64,000 nt of DNA from an uncultured Flavobacteriaceae bacterium (GCA_943788695.1 CALSRG010000001.1:496001-560000), one strand, 5' to 3'. Counted from the first letter of the stretch, positions 1 to 10,852 are shown. The notes: generated by a model not told the origin, from the letters alone. A program made the numbers and translations.

Positions 1-3000
1 CAAAATCAAGACTTTTTAACTGATAATGTCATCTTAACTCGTGCGGATAATCAATTTTTATTCAATATTGCTGTTGATGATGCATCTATCGGTGCAGGTT
101 GTGCCGCTACTGTAACTGGTACTGAATGGGCAGTTGGATCTCTGGGAGATGCGCTTACCTTAAACTATACATCTTTAATTTCTTTAGCTGGTTGTAGTCC
201 ATCTAATCTAATTGGATTACCACTAGTTCTGCATCTTATCGAAGACGATATTTATCTTTACGTTATGTTCACAGGTTGGGGTGGAGGTTCATCTGGAGGA
301 TCTTTGTCCTATTACCGAACAACTTCTGAATTTGATTCTTCTAATACCGTTGCTTATGCCTTCCAGCCATGGGGTACATCCGTTTTTGAGGCTTTTACGT
401 ACGACTCAAACTCTCATAGCGTCAATCGAATTGTAGATCAAGATATTTCGGTTACAACTGCAGATGGAGGGAATATCTTTTCGGCAGAATATGTTAATGG
501 CACTCTGCATTTTATCGGTAGTTCTGATGGAGAAGACGGAGGAAGATCCATGTATACTCTTAATACTGACACAGGTGTTTCCACTTTGGTGAGTCAAGGT
601 GTTTTGACCAGTCCATTTGGCAGTAATAATGCCCTTGCGATGGCTGTTAAGGTTAATTTAATATATGTTCTATTTCAATCGGGTGAGATTGGAATCTTTA
701 ATCAGGCAACAGGTTTGATAGAGCCTTTTTCAAATGTGAATTTTGAGTCATATGGTTCAGGACTTGTTTATGATCAAGTCAACGATCGATTTATCGCAAC
801 GATGTTTGATGATGCTATTAATGGTGGTCTTTTTTACTCCATTTCATCTGACGGAGCCACAGTAGAGTTCATAGGATCTGTAGACACTAATGGAGTTCCA
901 CCTCAAGCGCTTTACATGATTAATTCTGGTGAAATATTACTTGGTGGAACTTACGGTTCCAATAGGTACTTGGAAGTTGATCTTTCAGCTTTAACATCAA
1001 TTGAGGTTTTAAATCCGGTTAATGGTTTGTTTACAGAGACTGATACTAAAGATTTTATAGCGCCTAATATTTTTTCTCAAGTTTCAATTGTTCCGGCAAA
1101 TAATCTATCTTTTACCTTAAACGAATCAAATGGAGGATCAGTTACGCTCACCGAAGCAGACTTAGTATTCGATGCTTTTTCATGGGCCAGCTGCGATGAA
1201 ATCACAACACCTCAAGAAGTTACCTTGACTTTTAGCCAAATGGTATTTGGCTGTGATGACTTGGGGGAATCATCTGTGCTAATAACCGCAACGGATTTGT
1301 GTGGCAATCAAACCTCAGCGACCGTTTCTGTTACTATTTTAGATGGATTAGGTCCTGAAATAACTCCTGAAAACATAACTCTTCTTCTAGATGCCGGACT
1401 TAGTGCAGAGCTGGATCTTACCCTAATTGAATCATGGATTTCAAATAATTGTAATATTTTAGAAGAAGTAGAGCCTGAAGCGCTTTACACCGGTTATTTC
1501 GGAGGAATCAGAGGCATTGCCGCAGGTAGAAACACATTAGTTAACGGTGCTTACGGTGGTGGTGATTGGATTTATTTCACCGGAACTTATGATGGTAATT
1601 TGTATCGAGCACCAAAAAGTGGGATTGGGGAGCCTGAACTTCTTTATCAAACCGACGACACTTATGGACCTGTAGGAGCTGAAGTAAATGAAGATAATAG
1701 TCTATTTTATTATGCAGGTGGGAACTCTAGTGAGGTTATATTATATGATATTAATTCCGGGGTAGCATCATACGTGCCAGGAACTGATTCTGGCAGCGAG
1801 CGGCATGATTTTGAGATTGACGGGGATATTGTATACTACACTTCAGATGCTGATCTTTATGCGGGCAATATGACTGATGGTTCTACTTCTATTCTTGTAG
1901 ATGATGGCATCTATGGCGACGTTATAGCCGGAATTACGCTGGATAGAACCAATGGGGTATTATATTATGTTGCACAATTTAATGATTGGGGTATCGGAAA
2001 AGTAAATACAGATGGTACTGGGATTGAATATGACTTTATTAATACTCCAGGTGAAATTCGAGGGATCACTATCGATGAAGTTTCTCAAATCATCTATTTT
2101 GTCCAACATACGACAGGGGATGTTTATAGTGTTCCGGCTGATGGTTCGGAGGCACCGACCTTATTATATGCTGTTAGCGGACTAAATCCAGGAGGATATG
2201 GCTACCATATTGATTTAGACACGGATGGGATGCTTTATTGGGTAAAATTTGACGGGAACGATGATGACATGATCCTTCGAGCCCCCGCAAATACTGTTCC
2301 ACCCCCTAGTCCATTCACATTTAGTGTGAGTCAGTCTAGTTTTGACTGCTCAAATGCAGGTGAAAATACTATAGAAATAACAGCTGAAGATGCCTACGGC
2401 AATATTTCCGTTGCCTCATTTATTGTAACAGTTCTCGATTCAGATGCTCCTACGGCAGTAGGTCAAGACATCACTGTTCAGCTTGACGCATCAGGTTCTG
2501 CGACTATTACAGCCGCTGATATTGATAACGGATCGTCAGACAATTGTGGTATCGATACTTTGTTATTAGATGTAACGACCTTTAACTGTGACTCGGTTGG
2601 TGACAACACCGTTACCTTAACGGTAACGGATGCATCAGGCAATGAATCTTCAACAACTGCTACAGTTACTGTTGAAGACACCATCGCTCCCGTAGTCTTG
2701 ACACAGGACTTGGAGATCGAAATAGGTTTCAATCCATTTATTGAACTTACAGCAGCAGACATTGACAACGGATCATCGGACAACTGTGCTATTGCTGCCA
2801 TGAGCATTTCACCAAGTCAGTTTGACTGCAGTATGATAGGGGATAACACAGTCACCTTGACTGTAACTGACACATCTGGAAATGAATCAACAGCCACAGC
2901 TATTGTAACAGTAGGAGCCTGTGATTCGGACGAAGACGGCTGGTTAGATTTGGAGGACAATTGTCCTACTATTGCCAATGCAGATCAAGCAGACAATGAC

Positions 3001-3414
3001 GGAGACGGTATCGGAGATGTTTGTGACGATGATGATGATAATGATGGTGTGACTGACGATATTGATAACTGTCCAATGACCTTTAATCCTGATCAAGAGG
3101 ATCGTGATTTCGACGGTTTAGGAGATGTTTGTGACGTTGTTGAAGTGAATATAATGGATGCCATTTCTCCAAATGGAGATGGTGTTCACGACGCTTGGGT
3201 GATTTATAATATAGAAAACCATCCTAATCACAATATCAAAATGTATAACCGTTGGGGATCAGAAGTGTTCTCAGCGACCAACTATCAAAATAATTGGACC
3301 GGAACTTCCAAAAATGGTGGCGACTTACCCGATGGAACATCATATTATTATATGATCGATCTGCAAGGCGACGGCACTGTAGACCTTCAAGGTTGGTTAT
3401 ATATTTCACGTTAA
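1..3414 (+). CDS. Large secreted T9SS type B cargo protein, 5' end outside window
   Basis: The reading frame is open from base 1 with no stop upstream of the first Met at 265, so this is the last 1137 residues of a longer protein. In order it shows a beta-propeller-like N part (to about nt 1070), an HYR/SprB-like repeat (1080-1340), a second YWTD-like propeller with WIYF/LYRAP motifs (1480-2290), three more HYR-like repeats with DNGSSDNC motifs (2300-2920), two Asp-rich thrombospondin type 3 calcium repeats (2925-3140), and a gliding-motility-associated C-terminal domain ([19 protein letters not shown]; 3145-3411). That last domain is the known type B signal for export by the type IX system and surface attachment. 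The PorP/SprF gene 20 bp downstream is the usual partner. The natural ligand cannot be told from sequence. Confidence 0.9.
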   Translation, partial: QNQDFLTDNVILTRADNQFLFNIAVDDASIGAGCAATVTGTEWAVGSLGDALTLNYTSLISLAGCSPSNLIGLPLVLHLIEDDIYLYVMFTGWGGGSSGGSLSYYRTTSEFDSSNTVAYAFQPWGTSVFEAFTYDSNSHSVNRIVDQDISVTTADGGNIFSAEYVNGTLHFIGSSDGEDGGRSMYTLNTDTGVSTLVSQGVLTSPFGSNNALAMAVKVNLIYVLFQSGEIGIFNQATGLIEPFSNVNFESYGSGLVYDQVNDRFIATMFDDAINGGLFYSISSDGATVEFIGSVDTNGVPPQALYMINSGEILLGGTYGSNRYLEVDLSALTSIEVLNPVNGLFTETDTKDFIAPNIFSQVSIVPANNLSFTLNESNGGSVTLTEADLVFDAFSWASCDEITTPQEVTLTFSQMVFGCDDLGESSVLITATDLCGNQTSATVSVTILDGLGPEITPENITLLLDAGLSAELDLTLIESWISNNCNILEEVEPEALYTGYFGGIRGIAAGRNTLVNGAYGGGDWIYFTGTYDGNLYRAPKSGIGEPELLYQTDDTYGPVGAEVNEDNSLFYYAGGNSSEVILYDINSGVASYVPGTDSGSERHDFEIDGDIVYYTSDADLYAGNMTDGSTSILVDDGIYGDVIAGITLDRTNGVLYYVAQFNDWGIGKVNTDGTGIEYDFINTPGEIRGITIDEVSQIIYFVQHTTGDVYSVPADGSEAPTLLYAVSGLNPGGYGYHIDLDTDGMLYWVKFDGNDDDMILRAPANTVPPPSPFTFSVSQSSFDCSNAGENTIEITAEDAYGNISVASFIVTVLDSDAPTAVGQDITVQLDASGSATITAADIDNGSSDNCGIDTLLLDVTTFNCDSVGDNTVTLTVTDASGNESSTTATVTVEDTIAPVVLTQDLEIEIGFNPFIELTAADIDNGSSDNCAIAAMSISPSQFDCSMIGDNTVTLTVTDTSGNESTATAIVTVGACDSDEDGWLDLEDNCPTIANADQADNDGDGIGDVCDDDDDNDGVTDDIDNCPMTFNPDQEDRDFDGLGDVCDVVEVNIMDAISPNGDGVHDAWVIYNIENHPNHNIKMYNRWGSEVFSATNYQNNWTGTSKNGGDLPDGTSYYYMIDLQGDGTVDLQGWLYISR

Positions 3415-3434
3415 TCTACAAAGGATTTTAAATT

Positions 3435-4337
3435 ATGCATAATAGAACAAAAATTATAATAACAATCTTAGCCCTGACCTCAGGGCTAGGCTTTGCCCAA
3501 CAAGAATCGTTGATCACACAATACTGGGATCATTTGAATTTTTTCAACCCGGCAGCAACCGGTGTTGATGGGACCAAAGCGACTTTTTCCATGCGTGAGC
3601 AATGGTCACAAATTGAGGAATCGCCACAAACACAAATGGTGTCTTTTGGAACCCGTTCAGGAAATCGTGTGGGCTTAGGGTTTTCTATCATGGGAGATAG
3701 AACTTTTATAGAATCTCAAACTATGGTTGGTGTTGACTTTTCTTACCATTTGCCATTCACCGATGAGTTAAATGTCTATTTAGGATTAAAAGCAGGCGGT
3801 AACTTTTACAACATAAACACCTCTGGTTTGCAAACCTATGATTTGATGTCTGATCCAGCGATCAATTCCATCAATAACTTCCTTCCAAACGTTGGTATGG
3901 GAGCCTATGTGACATTCAAAGACTGGTATTTATCTCTTTCTGCACCAAAACTTCTTGGCACTAAACGTGCAAAAGAAAAGGATGGTGTGGTATCATCGGC
4001 TACTGATAGGACACATTTTTATGCGGCAGTAGGTTACGATTGGTATGTAAATAGTAACGGTTCTTTGTTTGGAGGTGATGATCTTCGTGTAGTGCCGAGT
4101 ATGTTGTTACGTTATGTTGGTGGTGCACCAGCTGTATTAGATATTAATACCATGGTTCATATAAACAAATCAATTGGATTTGGTGGAACTTACCGTACCT
4201 CTGGTTCAACTGCGGGAATTGTTCAGTTAAACCTGAATAACATCACAGTGGGTTATGTTTATGAAACCAGCACAACTGTAGGTATTGCCAATGCAGGACA
4301 AACGAACGAATTGTTATTACAATACCGATTCAACTAA
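3435..4337 (+). CDS. PorP/SprF family type IX secretion membrane protein
   Basis: This 300-residue protein has a signal peptide (cleavage near Phe-Ala-Gln, residues 20-22) and then the PorP/SprF start, QYWDHLNFFNPAATGVDG, in which the N-P-A-xx-G motif is diagnostic. The rest alternates short amphipathic strands and ends in Phe-Asn, as outer-membrane barrels do. In this family SprF helps SprB-like type B cargo reach the cell surface. The gene follows its probable cargo after 20 bp and is closed by a strong terminator, so the two likely form one transcript. Family assignment is firm; pairing with this cargo is inferred from position. Confidence 0.92.
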   Translation: MHNRTKIIITILALTSGLGFAQQESLITQYWDHLNFFNPAATGVDGTKATFSMREQWSQIEESPQTQMVSFGTRSGNRVGLGFSIMGDRTFIESQTMVGVDFSYHLPFTDELNVYLGLKAGGNFYNINTSGLQTYDLMSDPAINSINNFLPNVGMGAYVTFKDWYLSLSAPKLLGTKRAKEKDGVVSSATDRTHFYAAVGYDWYVNSNGSLFGGDDLRVVPSMLLRYVGGAPAVLDINTMVHINKSIGFGGTYRTSGSTAGIVQLNLNNITVGYVYETSTTVGIANAGQTNELLLQYRFN

Positions 4338-4363
4338 TATATTGAATCACATTATTTTATTAC

Positions 4364-4398
4364 AAAGCCCATCAGAAGACGATGGGCTTTGTCTTCTT
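4364..4398 (+). terminator. Rho-independent terminator after PorP/SprF gene
   Basis: A perfect 10-bp stem (AAAGCCCATC / GATGGGCTTT) with a 7-nt loop, followed by a T-rich tail. It ends the 1-4337 operon. Confidence 0.85.
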
Positions 4399-4630
4399 AA
4401 CAGGTTGAAATATTCATAATGCCCTTATAAAATTGCTCTGCGCCTACGTAGGACGGAGACAAGTAACTTGCGAATGATTTAGCCAGACCATTACCAATAT
4501 TTTCGCTTTTCAGAGACTTAACACGATGAACCACATGACCAATGGTATCTGGATGGTTCATTAGGGTGTTCAAATCAATCATTTCTTGGATTACGAGGTT
4601 TCTATAGCTCGAAAAGGTGTCGTAATCCAA
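4397..4630 (-). pseudogene. Unrecognised short reading frame, probable gene remnant
   Basis: An open frame of 77 codons whose only possible start is TTG; a stop lies three codons upstream, so no ATG start exists. The composition (YDTFSSYRNLVIQEMIDL..., a few His/Lys/Ser-rich turns) looks protein-like, but I recognise no family and no promoter. It abuts the terminator of the neighbouring gene. It is either a decayed gene fragment or a chance frame. Confidence 0.25.
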
Positions 4631-4740
4631 GGCATCTTATCATATATTTAGACTTAAACCTCTTGTTGAGAATCTTGGTTGCTCTTTAAAGCTATTGGCT
4701 TGATGTTATATCCAATGTTTTTTGTTATTTTAGAGGCCTT

Positions 4741-5028
4741 ATGATAAAAATGAAACTAAGTCTTAGTTTGTTATTATTAACAGTTTTCCTTTTTTCGAGT
4801 GTTATTAGGGTTAGCCTTTATAACATTGAAGAAAGTAATTTTGTGTTCATGTCTTTGGATTCTAGCCAAGATTCCGAATGGGATACATTTGATTATGAAT
4901 ATCAATTGTTATCTGATAGCACCCAGTCTTATATTTCATTTTTTACCACCCAGAATCTTTTGCCCATTTGGAATGAAAGCCATTGTGACGTTCTTGGAGA
5001 CATTCTTTTTCCTCCCCCAGAAGTCTAA
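4741..5028 (+). CDS. Small secreted or membrane-anchored hypothetical protein
   Basis: A 95-residue protein with a hydrophobic N-terminal segment (residues 5-21, LSLSLLLLTVFLFSSV) and an acidic Ser/Asp/Gln-rich body ending in FPPPEV. I do not recognise a named family, but short exported proteins ending in a Pro-Pro-Pro-Glu motif sit upstream of transporter genes in flavobacteria. It starts with ATG right after a T-rich region and lies 72 bp before the SulP gene on the same strand, so co-transcription is likely. An overlapping frame at 4799-5038 is the weaker choice because it lacks the leading signal segment. Confidence 0.6.
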   Translation: MIKMKLSLSLLLLTVFLFSSVIRVSLYNIEESNFVFMSLDSSQDSEWDTFDYEYQLLSDSTQSYISFFTTQNLLPIWNESHCDVLGDILFPPPEV

Positions 5029-5100
5029 AAATAAGTGACTCATTGGTAAGCAATTACCTAAATTAATTTCATTTTTTAAGATTTTTAACGTTTTCATATC

Positions 5101-6930
5101 ATGAAGCAAATATTCAAACATTTTAAAGGAGATTTTTTTGGTGGTATAACCGCAGGAATTGTGGCGCTGCCATTGGCATTAGCCTTTGGAGTATCCTCGG
5201 GATTAGGCCCAGATGCAGGCCTCTATGGTGCAATTTTTATTGGTATTTTCGCTGCCTTTTTTGGAGGGACACCCACACAAATCAGTGGACCAACGGCGCC
5301 AATGACAGCCGTGAGCTTAGTTATTATTTCTGGAATTATTGCAGCCAATGATGGCGACATGAGTGTTGCGCTTCCAGCGATATTGTCCGTTTTTTTCCTC
5401 TCTGGTCTGATACAGATATTACTTGGATCGATTAAAATTGGTAAATACATTCGTTATATACCCTATCCGGTTGTTTCAGGTTTTATGACAGCTATCGGAG
5501 TGATCATACTTGCTACACAGTTATTGCCTGTTTTGGGCTATTATCCAAAAGAAGACATGACTTATGTCAATTCTTTTAAGGCTCAGTCTGAAGAAGTCAT
5601 TCTCGAGAAAATTCTTAAAGAAGAGGCTGGAGAAGGTTACTTGGTTCTGGAAGATTTTACTGAAACACAAAAAAGAGCACAGCGCATCACCCAAAATGAC
5701 ATTCTGAAAGAGGCTCAACTGCTCGCTGGTGATGAAGCAAAATCAGTTTATGGGTCGATAACCGCATTACCTAGGGCATTAAGTCAAGTTAATTATTTAG
5801 AGTTAGCATTGGCCTTATTAACGATATTGATCATTTTTGGTTTTAAGAGAATTACTACCGCAATCCCGAGCACTTTAGTGGCTTTATTTGTAGTTTCGGG
5901 TGGCGCAATATTGCTTGAATTGGAATATCAGGCCATTCCACAAATTCCAGAGGGCTTCCCCATGCCCAAATGGGAGATTTTTACAATGTTCGATCTGGCC
6001 TCTTTATCCGCCTATTTTTTAACAGCTGTGTCTTTAGCGCTTTTAGGGTCTATTGATTCTTTGTTGACCTCTGTTGTGGCCGATAATATGACCAAAACAA
6101 GACATAATCCTAATAAAGAATTGATAGGCCAAGGGATCGGGAATACTGTAGCTGCTGTTTTTGGAGGTATTCCAGGAGCGGGTGCAACGATTCGTACCGT
6201 AGTGAATATCAATGCAGGAGGAAAAACCAGGTTGTCTGGCGTTATTGCTGGGCTTTTGCTGTTGGTCATTCTTTTAGCTTTAGGTCCAGTGGCGTCTAAA
6301 ATTCCTGCAGCAGTTTTGGCGGGGATTTTGGTGACCGTTGGTATCGGAGTCATGGATTATAAAGGCTTAAGGGCAATTAAGAACATGCCAAAAAGTGAGG
6401 TGTTTGTGATGTTATTGGTTTTGATTTTGTCTGTTTTCTGGGATTTGGTCAGCGCAGTCGGATTGGGATTAATCCTAGCAGCTCTTATTTTTATGAAAAA
6501 AATGGGAGATGTTACAACCTCTCAAACCGTGATTGAGCCCTTAGACGACTCCAATGACAAGATGTGGCCCGACGAAAAAATTTTAATGAAGGGTTTGAAG
6601 GATAAAATATTTGTCAAGCACCTCAATGGACCAATATTTTTTGGCGCTACTTCCGAACTCAAACAAATGACAGTTCAGATTCCAAAAGAAGCTGAGAACG
6701 TTATCATTCGTATGGACAAAGTACCCTACATTGACCAGACAGGCTTATACACTCTTGAGGATATTATCTTAGATTTGAATCAGAAGGATATTTCCGTTTC
6801 GTTTGTAGGTCTTAACGAACAACCTGCGGTGCTGTTAGAGAAAATTGAAGTGATTCCTAATTTGGTGCCAGACATTAGAGTATTCGATAGTTTTGACGAT
6901 TGCCTTAGATTTCTTTTAAAAGGAACTTAG
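5101..6930 (+). CDS. SulP family inorganic anion transporter with STAS domain
   Basis: A 609-residue SLC26/SulP permease, predicted to move sulfate, bicarbonate or a similar anion across the inner membrane. It starts with the SulP N-terminus (GGITAGIVALPLALAFGVSS), carries the FxGGTPTQISGPTAPM loop and the NKELIGQGIGN signature, and has about a dozen hydrophobic segments. A cytosolic STAS domain (about residues 490-600) holds the conserved DQTG loop. Unusual is a charged insert of roughly 75 residues (150-226, Lys/Glu-rich) between two membrane spans, absent from the second SulP protein in this window. The substrate cannot be decided from sequence. Confidence 0.93.
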   Translation: MKQIFKHFKGDFFGGITAGIVALPLALAFGVSSGLGPDAGLYGAIFIGIFAAFFGGTPTQISGPTAPMTAVSLVIISGIIAANDGDMSVALPAILSVFFLSGLIQILLGSIKIGKYIRYIPYPVVSGFMTAIGVIILATQLLPVLGYYPKEDMTYVNSFKAQSEEVILEKILKEEAGEGYLVLEDFTETQKRAQRITQNDILKEAQLLAGDEAKSVYGSITALPRALSQVNYLELALALLTILIIFGFKRITTAIPSTLVALFVVSGGAILLELEYQAIPQIPEGFPMPKWEIFTMFDLASLSAYFLTAVSLALLGSIDSLLTSVVADNMTKTRHNPNKELIGQGIGNTVAAVFGGIPGAGATIRTVVNINAGGKTRLSGVIAGLLLLVILLALGPVASKIPAAVLAGILVTVGIGVMDYKGLRAIKNMPKSEVFVMLLVLILSVFWDLVSAVGLGLILAALIFMKKMGDVTTSQTVIEPLDDSNDKMWPDEKILMKGLKDKIFVKHLNGPIFFGATSELKQMTVQIPKEAENVIIRMDKVPYIDQTGLYTLEDIILDLNQKDISVSFVGLNEQPAVLLEKIEVIPNLVPDIRVFDSFDDCLRFLLKGT

Positions 6931-6955
6931 AAGTTGTCATTGTTGTCTCAATGTT

Positions 6956-9016
6956 TTATTGAGGGTGATAAGTTTGCTTGGCCGATTTAAGCACATCGGC
7001 TCTGTCAAATGACATGCTTTTAGTTTTAAAGCTTGCATATAATTCCATTTGATCAGCATAATGAGGACTATTTGGACGTCGGCTGTTTCCATATGACAAC
7101 ACCGATTCATAGTAAGTTTTATTAGGAGTAAAACGTACTAAACCAATATAAGACTCGCCGTGGGTAATTTTTAATCTGCCATTTTGATATGGCTCACCGC
7201 GCATTGCAGTAACTACATCAGGAAGCCCAAAAATGGGTAACATTTTATTTCCACGAACCAGCAACTGAAGTTCTCCCAATTGAATATTGATTCTTCCAAA
7301 GTGTTTCATTAAATAGGATTGGGTTTGAATTAATGCTTTGTGCAATAGGCTCGGAGTAAACTTACGATCTTCTCCCAATTGAGAATAATAATTGGCCAAT
7401 TGATAATACAAAGCCGCATAGGATCCAGCACCATAAGAGGAGGCGTCAGCCATCCGATCCCAATTTTGGATACTTAGCAGAAGTGCGGCCACATCTGGAT
7501 AATCACTAGGAAGCATGTCAAACAACGGGTTGAGATTCATAAAATTATATTGCAGTGGTGTTGGCAATTGTCGGTCATATTTAATGGCTTTAAAACGCTC
7601 GTAATCAATCAAATCTTCAGCTTCTAATAAGGTTAACAGACGCGTCGACCTGTTGTTGTCGTATGTTTCAAAGTTCATAGTATTAGAAAAATCTTCAGGA
7701 TTAGGATTTTCCATTTGCCCAGTCGATTTGAAAGGGCTGTGATTTGCGTTATAAACAAAGCCGGCCTCAGGACTGATCACTTGAGGTAAGTCTTTAATGT
7801 CATAGTAGGTGTCCCATAAGGTCGATTTAGTATTTCCTGGTACAACACCTCTCCAGTCATAAGCTTCGCTTCGAATGGGAATTTTACCATTTGAAATATA
7901 AAATATGGTATCATTCTTATCGGCATAGCCAATATTATATCCAGGAATGGCTTTCATTTCTAACGCCTCATAAAACTCGGAAAAGGACCGTGCTTTATTC
8001 ATACGCCACCATTGCTCAACGGCGTTAATATTAGTTGTGCTTGGTGTTCTAATAGCATAAGTTCCGGTTTTGTTTTTAAGGGTGGGACCATATATACTAG
8101 TGAAGTACTTTTTATGAATAGGGATATTCATCCCAAGCAGTTTAATGTAAATTTTAGCCCTATGTTTTTCTAATTGATAGATCTCGCCATCAACGATATA
8201 TGTATTTTTCTTCTCAGGATTCATCTGCAAAGCATAGACGTCTGCTTTGTCGGGGTAATTAACGGTATGGGTCCAGCCGAGATACTCATTGGCACCAGTA
8301 AAAATACAAGGTGCACCAGGAAATGTGGCCCCAATGATATTTGTCCCTTCTTCACTGATCAGATGTGCTTCAAGCCATGACATTGGACCTTCGAGGGGTT
8401 GATGGGTATTGATCGCTAAAAACGTCTCATCCGATCCACTGCGCTTTTGGCTGATTGCTATTAAATTCGAACCCCTTGTGTCATTTTCGATTTGAGGCTT
8501 AAATTCGGGTAATACATCATTTACAATATTACTAACCAATTGGTCTGCACCGTTTGAAATAAAAAGTTGTAATTGGGTATAGGCTAAAATTTCTTTAGGT
8601 CCAAGGGGGAATAAATCTTGCAACAAGACTTCGTCTTTATGATTGGTTGCATAAGCGTTAAGGCCTTCACTGAAACCATTTAAAATTTTGACAAAATCAG
8701 GACTAAGTGTGTGATATAAACGATTAACAGTTTCTTCAGCTCTAATGAATTGGGTAAGGAAATCGGCAGAGGCCCCTTTTAATCCCAATTTTTTGCTCAA
8801 TAGAGCATTTCCTGCCAAGTAGGCTGTTTGGATGGTGGTAAAATCATCTTCTGCTTGTGCCCAGGCTAAGCCGTAAGCCACTTCTGCATCGGTCGGGGCA
8901 TAAATGTGAGGTACACCATAAGTGTCCCGAATAATTTCAATTTGTGCTGGATTGATCTGACCATATGAAAGCCTCGATGTGTAAATAAGTATGATGAGAA
9001 ATTGTGTTGTCTTCAA
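6956..9016 (-). CDS. Penicillin acylase family (Ntn) hydrolase
   Basis: A 686-residue exported precursor with a signal peptide (residues 1-19). The start IEIIRDTYGVPHIYA and the following GLAWAQAEDD are typical of the alpha subunit of penicillin/aculeacin/acyl-homoserine-lactone acylases. Self-cleavage is expected between Gly182 and Ser183 (DTRGSNLIAIS), making Ser183 the N-terminal nucleophile of the beta chain. TGANEYLGWTHTVN and the PDKADVY segment form the usual oxyanion and binding region. The substrate is an amide-linked acyl group, but whether antibiotic, signal or peptide is unknown. It is convergent with the upstream SulP gene and has its own upstream region. Confidence 0.92.
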   Translation of the reverse strand: MKTTQFLIILIYTSRLSYGQINPAQIEIIRDTYGVPHIYAPTDAEVAYGLAWAQAEDDFTTIQTAYLAGNALLSKKLGLKGASADFLTQFIRAEETVNRLYHTLSPDFVKILNGFSEGLNAYATNHKDEVLLQDLFPLGPKEILAYTQLQLFISNGADQLVSNIVNDVLPEFKPQIENDTRGSNLIAISQKRSGSDETFLAINTHQPLEGPMSWLEAHLISEEGTNIIGATFPGAPCIFTGANEYLGWTHTVNYPDKADVYALQMNPEKKNTYIVDGEIYQLEKHRAKIYIKLLGMNIPIHKKYFTSIYGPTLKNKTGTYAIRTPSTTNINAVEQWWRMNKARSFSEFYEALEMKAIPGYNIGYADKNDTIFYISNGKIPIRSEAYDWRGVVPGNTKSTLWDTYYDIKDLPQVISPEAGFVYNANHSPFKSTGQMENPNPEDFSNTMNFETYDNNRSTRLLTLLEAEDLIDYERFKAIKYDRQLPTPLQYNFMNLNPLFDMLPSDYPDVAALLLSIQNWDRMADASSYGAGSYAALYYQLANYYSQLGEDRKFTPSLLHKALIQTQSYLMKHFGRINIQLGELQLLVRGNKMLPIFGLPDVVTAMRGEPYQNGRLKITHGESYIGLVRFTPNKTYYESVLSYGNSRRPNSPHYADQMELYASFKTKSMSFDRADVLKSAKQTYHPQ

Positions 9017-9178
9017 TAGTGATGATTTTAAGTCAAAAGTAAATCTATTTTTACATTTCGACCTTCAATTCAATCATACAAAGCCTCGATTGACTAAAAA
9101 CAGGTCGAAAATTGAGCCGTCCAGTTATTTTTCTATGATCTAAATACGAATTACTTAGCTCGGCTAAGGCAGTTCTAT

Positions 9179-9186
9179 TATTTTTG
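9179..9186 (+). promoter_or_regulatory. -7 promoter box (TATTTTTG)
   Basis: An exact match to the Bacteroidota -7 consensus TAnnTTTG, 18 bp before the small reading frame at 9204 and 134 bp before the SulP start. No good -33 TTG is seen at the usual distance. Confidence 0.5.
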
Positions 9187-9203
9187 CACGAATCAATAAG
9201 CAC

Positions 9204-9323
9204 ATGATTCACTTTATTAAAGATAGCTTGGCTTTTAATTATGATCTTTTAAAGCGCTATCAAACTGAAATTCCTTTTTATTTAGATAAAAACGAAGCCA
9301 TTCGTCCGATATATACATCATGA
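9204..9323 (+). CDS. Possible 39-residue peptide translationally coupled to SulP
   Basis: An ATG-started frame of 39 codons (MIHFIKDSLAFNYDLLKRYQ...) sits just downstream of a -7 box, and its TGA stop overlaps the SulP ATG in an ATGA arrangement. That arrangement and the promoter favour real translation, either as a small protein or as a coupling leader. It has no transmembrane segment and no family I recognise. The alternative is chance: only 39 codons are open. Confidence 0.4.
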   Translation: MIHFIKDSLAFNYDLLKRYQTEIPFYLDKNEAIRPIYTS

Positions 9324-10852
9324 AAAAATATTTAAATTTATTTGATTTTTCTCAAACAGTAAATTATAGAACAGAAGTCCTCTCTGGTCTTACCGTTGCC
9401 TTAGCTTTGGTTCCAGAGGCTGTTGCTTTCGCGTTAATTGCCGGCTTGTCACCTTTAACCGGACTTTACGCGGCATTTGTTATGGGTTTGGTGACCTCTT
9501 TGTTTGGAGGTCGTCCAGGCATGATATCGGGTGCCACTGGAGCTGTGGCTGTTGTTTTGGTAACTCTAGCAAAATCTCATGGCGTGGAGTATATTTTTGC
9601 AACGGTAATTCTGGCAGGATCAATTCAGTTATTGGCAGGTGTTCTTAAATTAGGAAAGTTTATCAGACTTGTTCCACAACCAGTAATTTTTGGTTTTGTA
9701 AATGGCTTAGCAATAATCATTTTTATGTCTCAATTAAATGAGTTTAAAGATGCTAGCGGTAAATGGCTTATTGGAACTCCTTTGATGATATTATTGGGAC
9801 TGGTATTGCTTACGATGTTCATTATTTATATATTGCCAAAATTGACTAAAGTGATTCCAGCGTCTCTGACTGCCATATTGGTTATTTTTGGATTGGTTTC
9901 AGTTTTAGGCATTGATACTAAAACCGTGGGCGATTTAGCTTCTATAAGTGGTGGTTTTCCACCATTTCATTTTCCAGAGGTGCCTTTTACCTTGAATACC
10001 TTGATCATTATCTTTCCTTACGCGGCCATTGTGGCTGGTGTTGGTCTCATTGAAAGTTTGTTAACCCTCAATATTGTAGATGAAATGACTCAAACACGAG
10101 GCAAAGGAAACAGAGAATCTTTGGCTCAAGGGCTTGCCAATATTCTGTCAGGCCTTTTTTCAGGTATGGGTGGATGCGCTATGATTGGTCAGAGTTTAAT
10201 TAATGTGTCAAATGGAGCACGTGCTCGATTATCAGGAATTGTAGCTTCAGTCATGCTTTTGATTTTTGTGATGTTTGGCTCAGGATTGATTGAGAAAGTT
10301 CCGATGGCCGCTCTAACAGGTTTAATGATTATGGTATCGATAGGTACTTTTGAATGGGCTAGTCTTAGAACCTTCAATAAAATGCCGAAATCAGATGTTT
10401 TTGTCATGGTGATGGTGACCTTAGTAACCGTATTACTTCATAACTTGGCTTTGGCTGTGATTATTGGGGTGATTATTGCTGCTTTAGTTTTCGCATGGGA
10501 TAATGCTAAACGAATTCGAGCCCGAAAACATACGGATGACAATGGGATTAAACACTATGAAATCTACGGACCACTATTTTTCGGTTCGGTGAGTGCCTTT
10601 AATGAAAAATTTGACGTTCAAAATGACCCTAAAGAGATTATTATAGATTTTGCCGACAGCCGTGTAGTGGATATGTCTGCCATTGAAGCCTTAAATAAAT
10701 TAACGGAACGCTATCTAAAAGAAGGCAAAAAAATTCATTTGAAACACTTGAGTGTGGATTGTTTACGTTTGTTAGAAAATGCCTCAGAAATTATCGATAT
10801 CAACGTTTTTGAAGACCCTACTTATAAAGTAGTTACAGATAAGGTAAAGTAG
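9320..10852 (+). CDS. SulP family anion transporter with STAS domain
   Basis: A 510-residue SLC26/SulP permease without the long charged insert of its neighbour at 5101. Motifs seen: TVALALVPEAVAFALIAGLS in span 1, GRPGMISGATGAVA, the substrate loop with NRESLAQGLANI, GMGGCAMIGQS, and a C-terminal STAS domain (about residues 410-505) with the DMSA loop. It likely imports sulfate, bicarbonate or another anion, possibly coupled to Na+ or H+. The start ATG overlaps the stop of the 39-codon frame. Two SulP genes within 6 kb, flanking an acylase, may serve different anions. Confidence 0.92.
   Translation: MKKYLNLFDFSQTVNYRTEVLSGLTVALALVPEAVAFALIAGLSPLTGLYAAFVMGLVTSLFGGRPGMISGATGAVAVVLVTLAKSHGVEYIFATVILAGSIQLLAGVLKLGKFIRLVPQPVIFGFVNGLAIIIFMSQLNEFKDASGKWLIGTPLMILLGLVLLTMFIIYILPKLTKVIPASLTAILVIFGLVSVLGIDTKTVGDLASISGGFPPFHFPEVPFTLNTLIIIFPYAAIVAGVGLIESLLTLNIVDEMTQTRGKGNRESLAQGLANILSGLFSGMGGCAMIGQSLINVSNGARARLSGIVASVMLLIFVMFGSGLIEKVPMAALTGLMIMVSIGTFEWASLRTFNKMPKSDVFVMVMVTLVTVLLHNLALAVIIGVIIAALVFAWDNAKRIRARKHTDDNGIKHYEIYGPLFFGSVSAFNEKFDVQNDPKEIIIDFADSRVVDMSAIEALNKLTERYLKEGKKIHLKHLSVDCLRLLENASEIIDINVFEDPTYKVVTDKVK

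Noticed and set aside
2478..2807. 109-codon antisense frame in the T9SS cargo gene
   Set aside because: It is a mirror of the repeated DNGSSDNC codons and has no start context; a shadow of the real gene.
4799..5038. Overlapping 79-codon frame in the small secreted gene
   Set aside because: It lacks a signal peptide and overlaps the better frame at 4741-5028.
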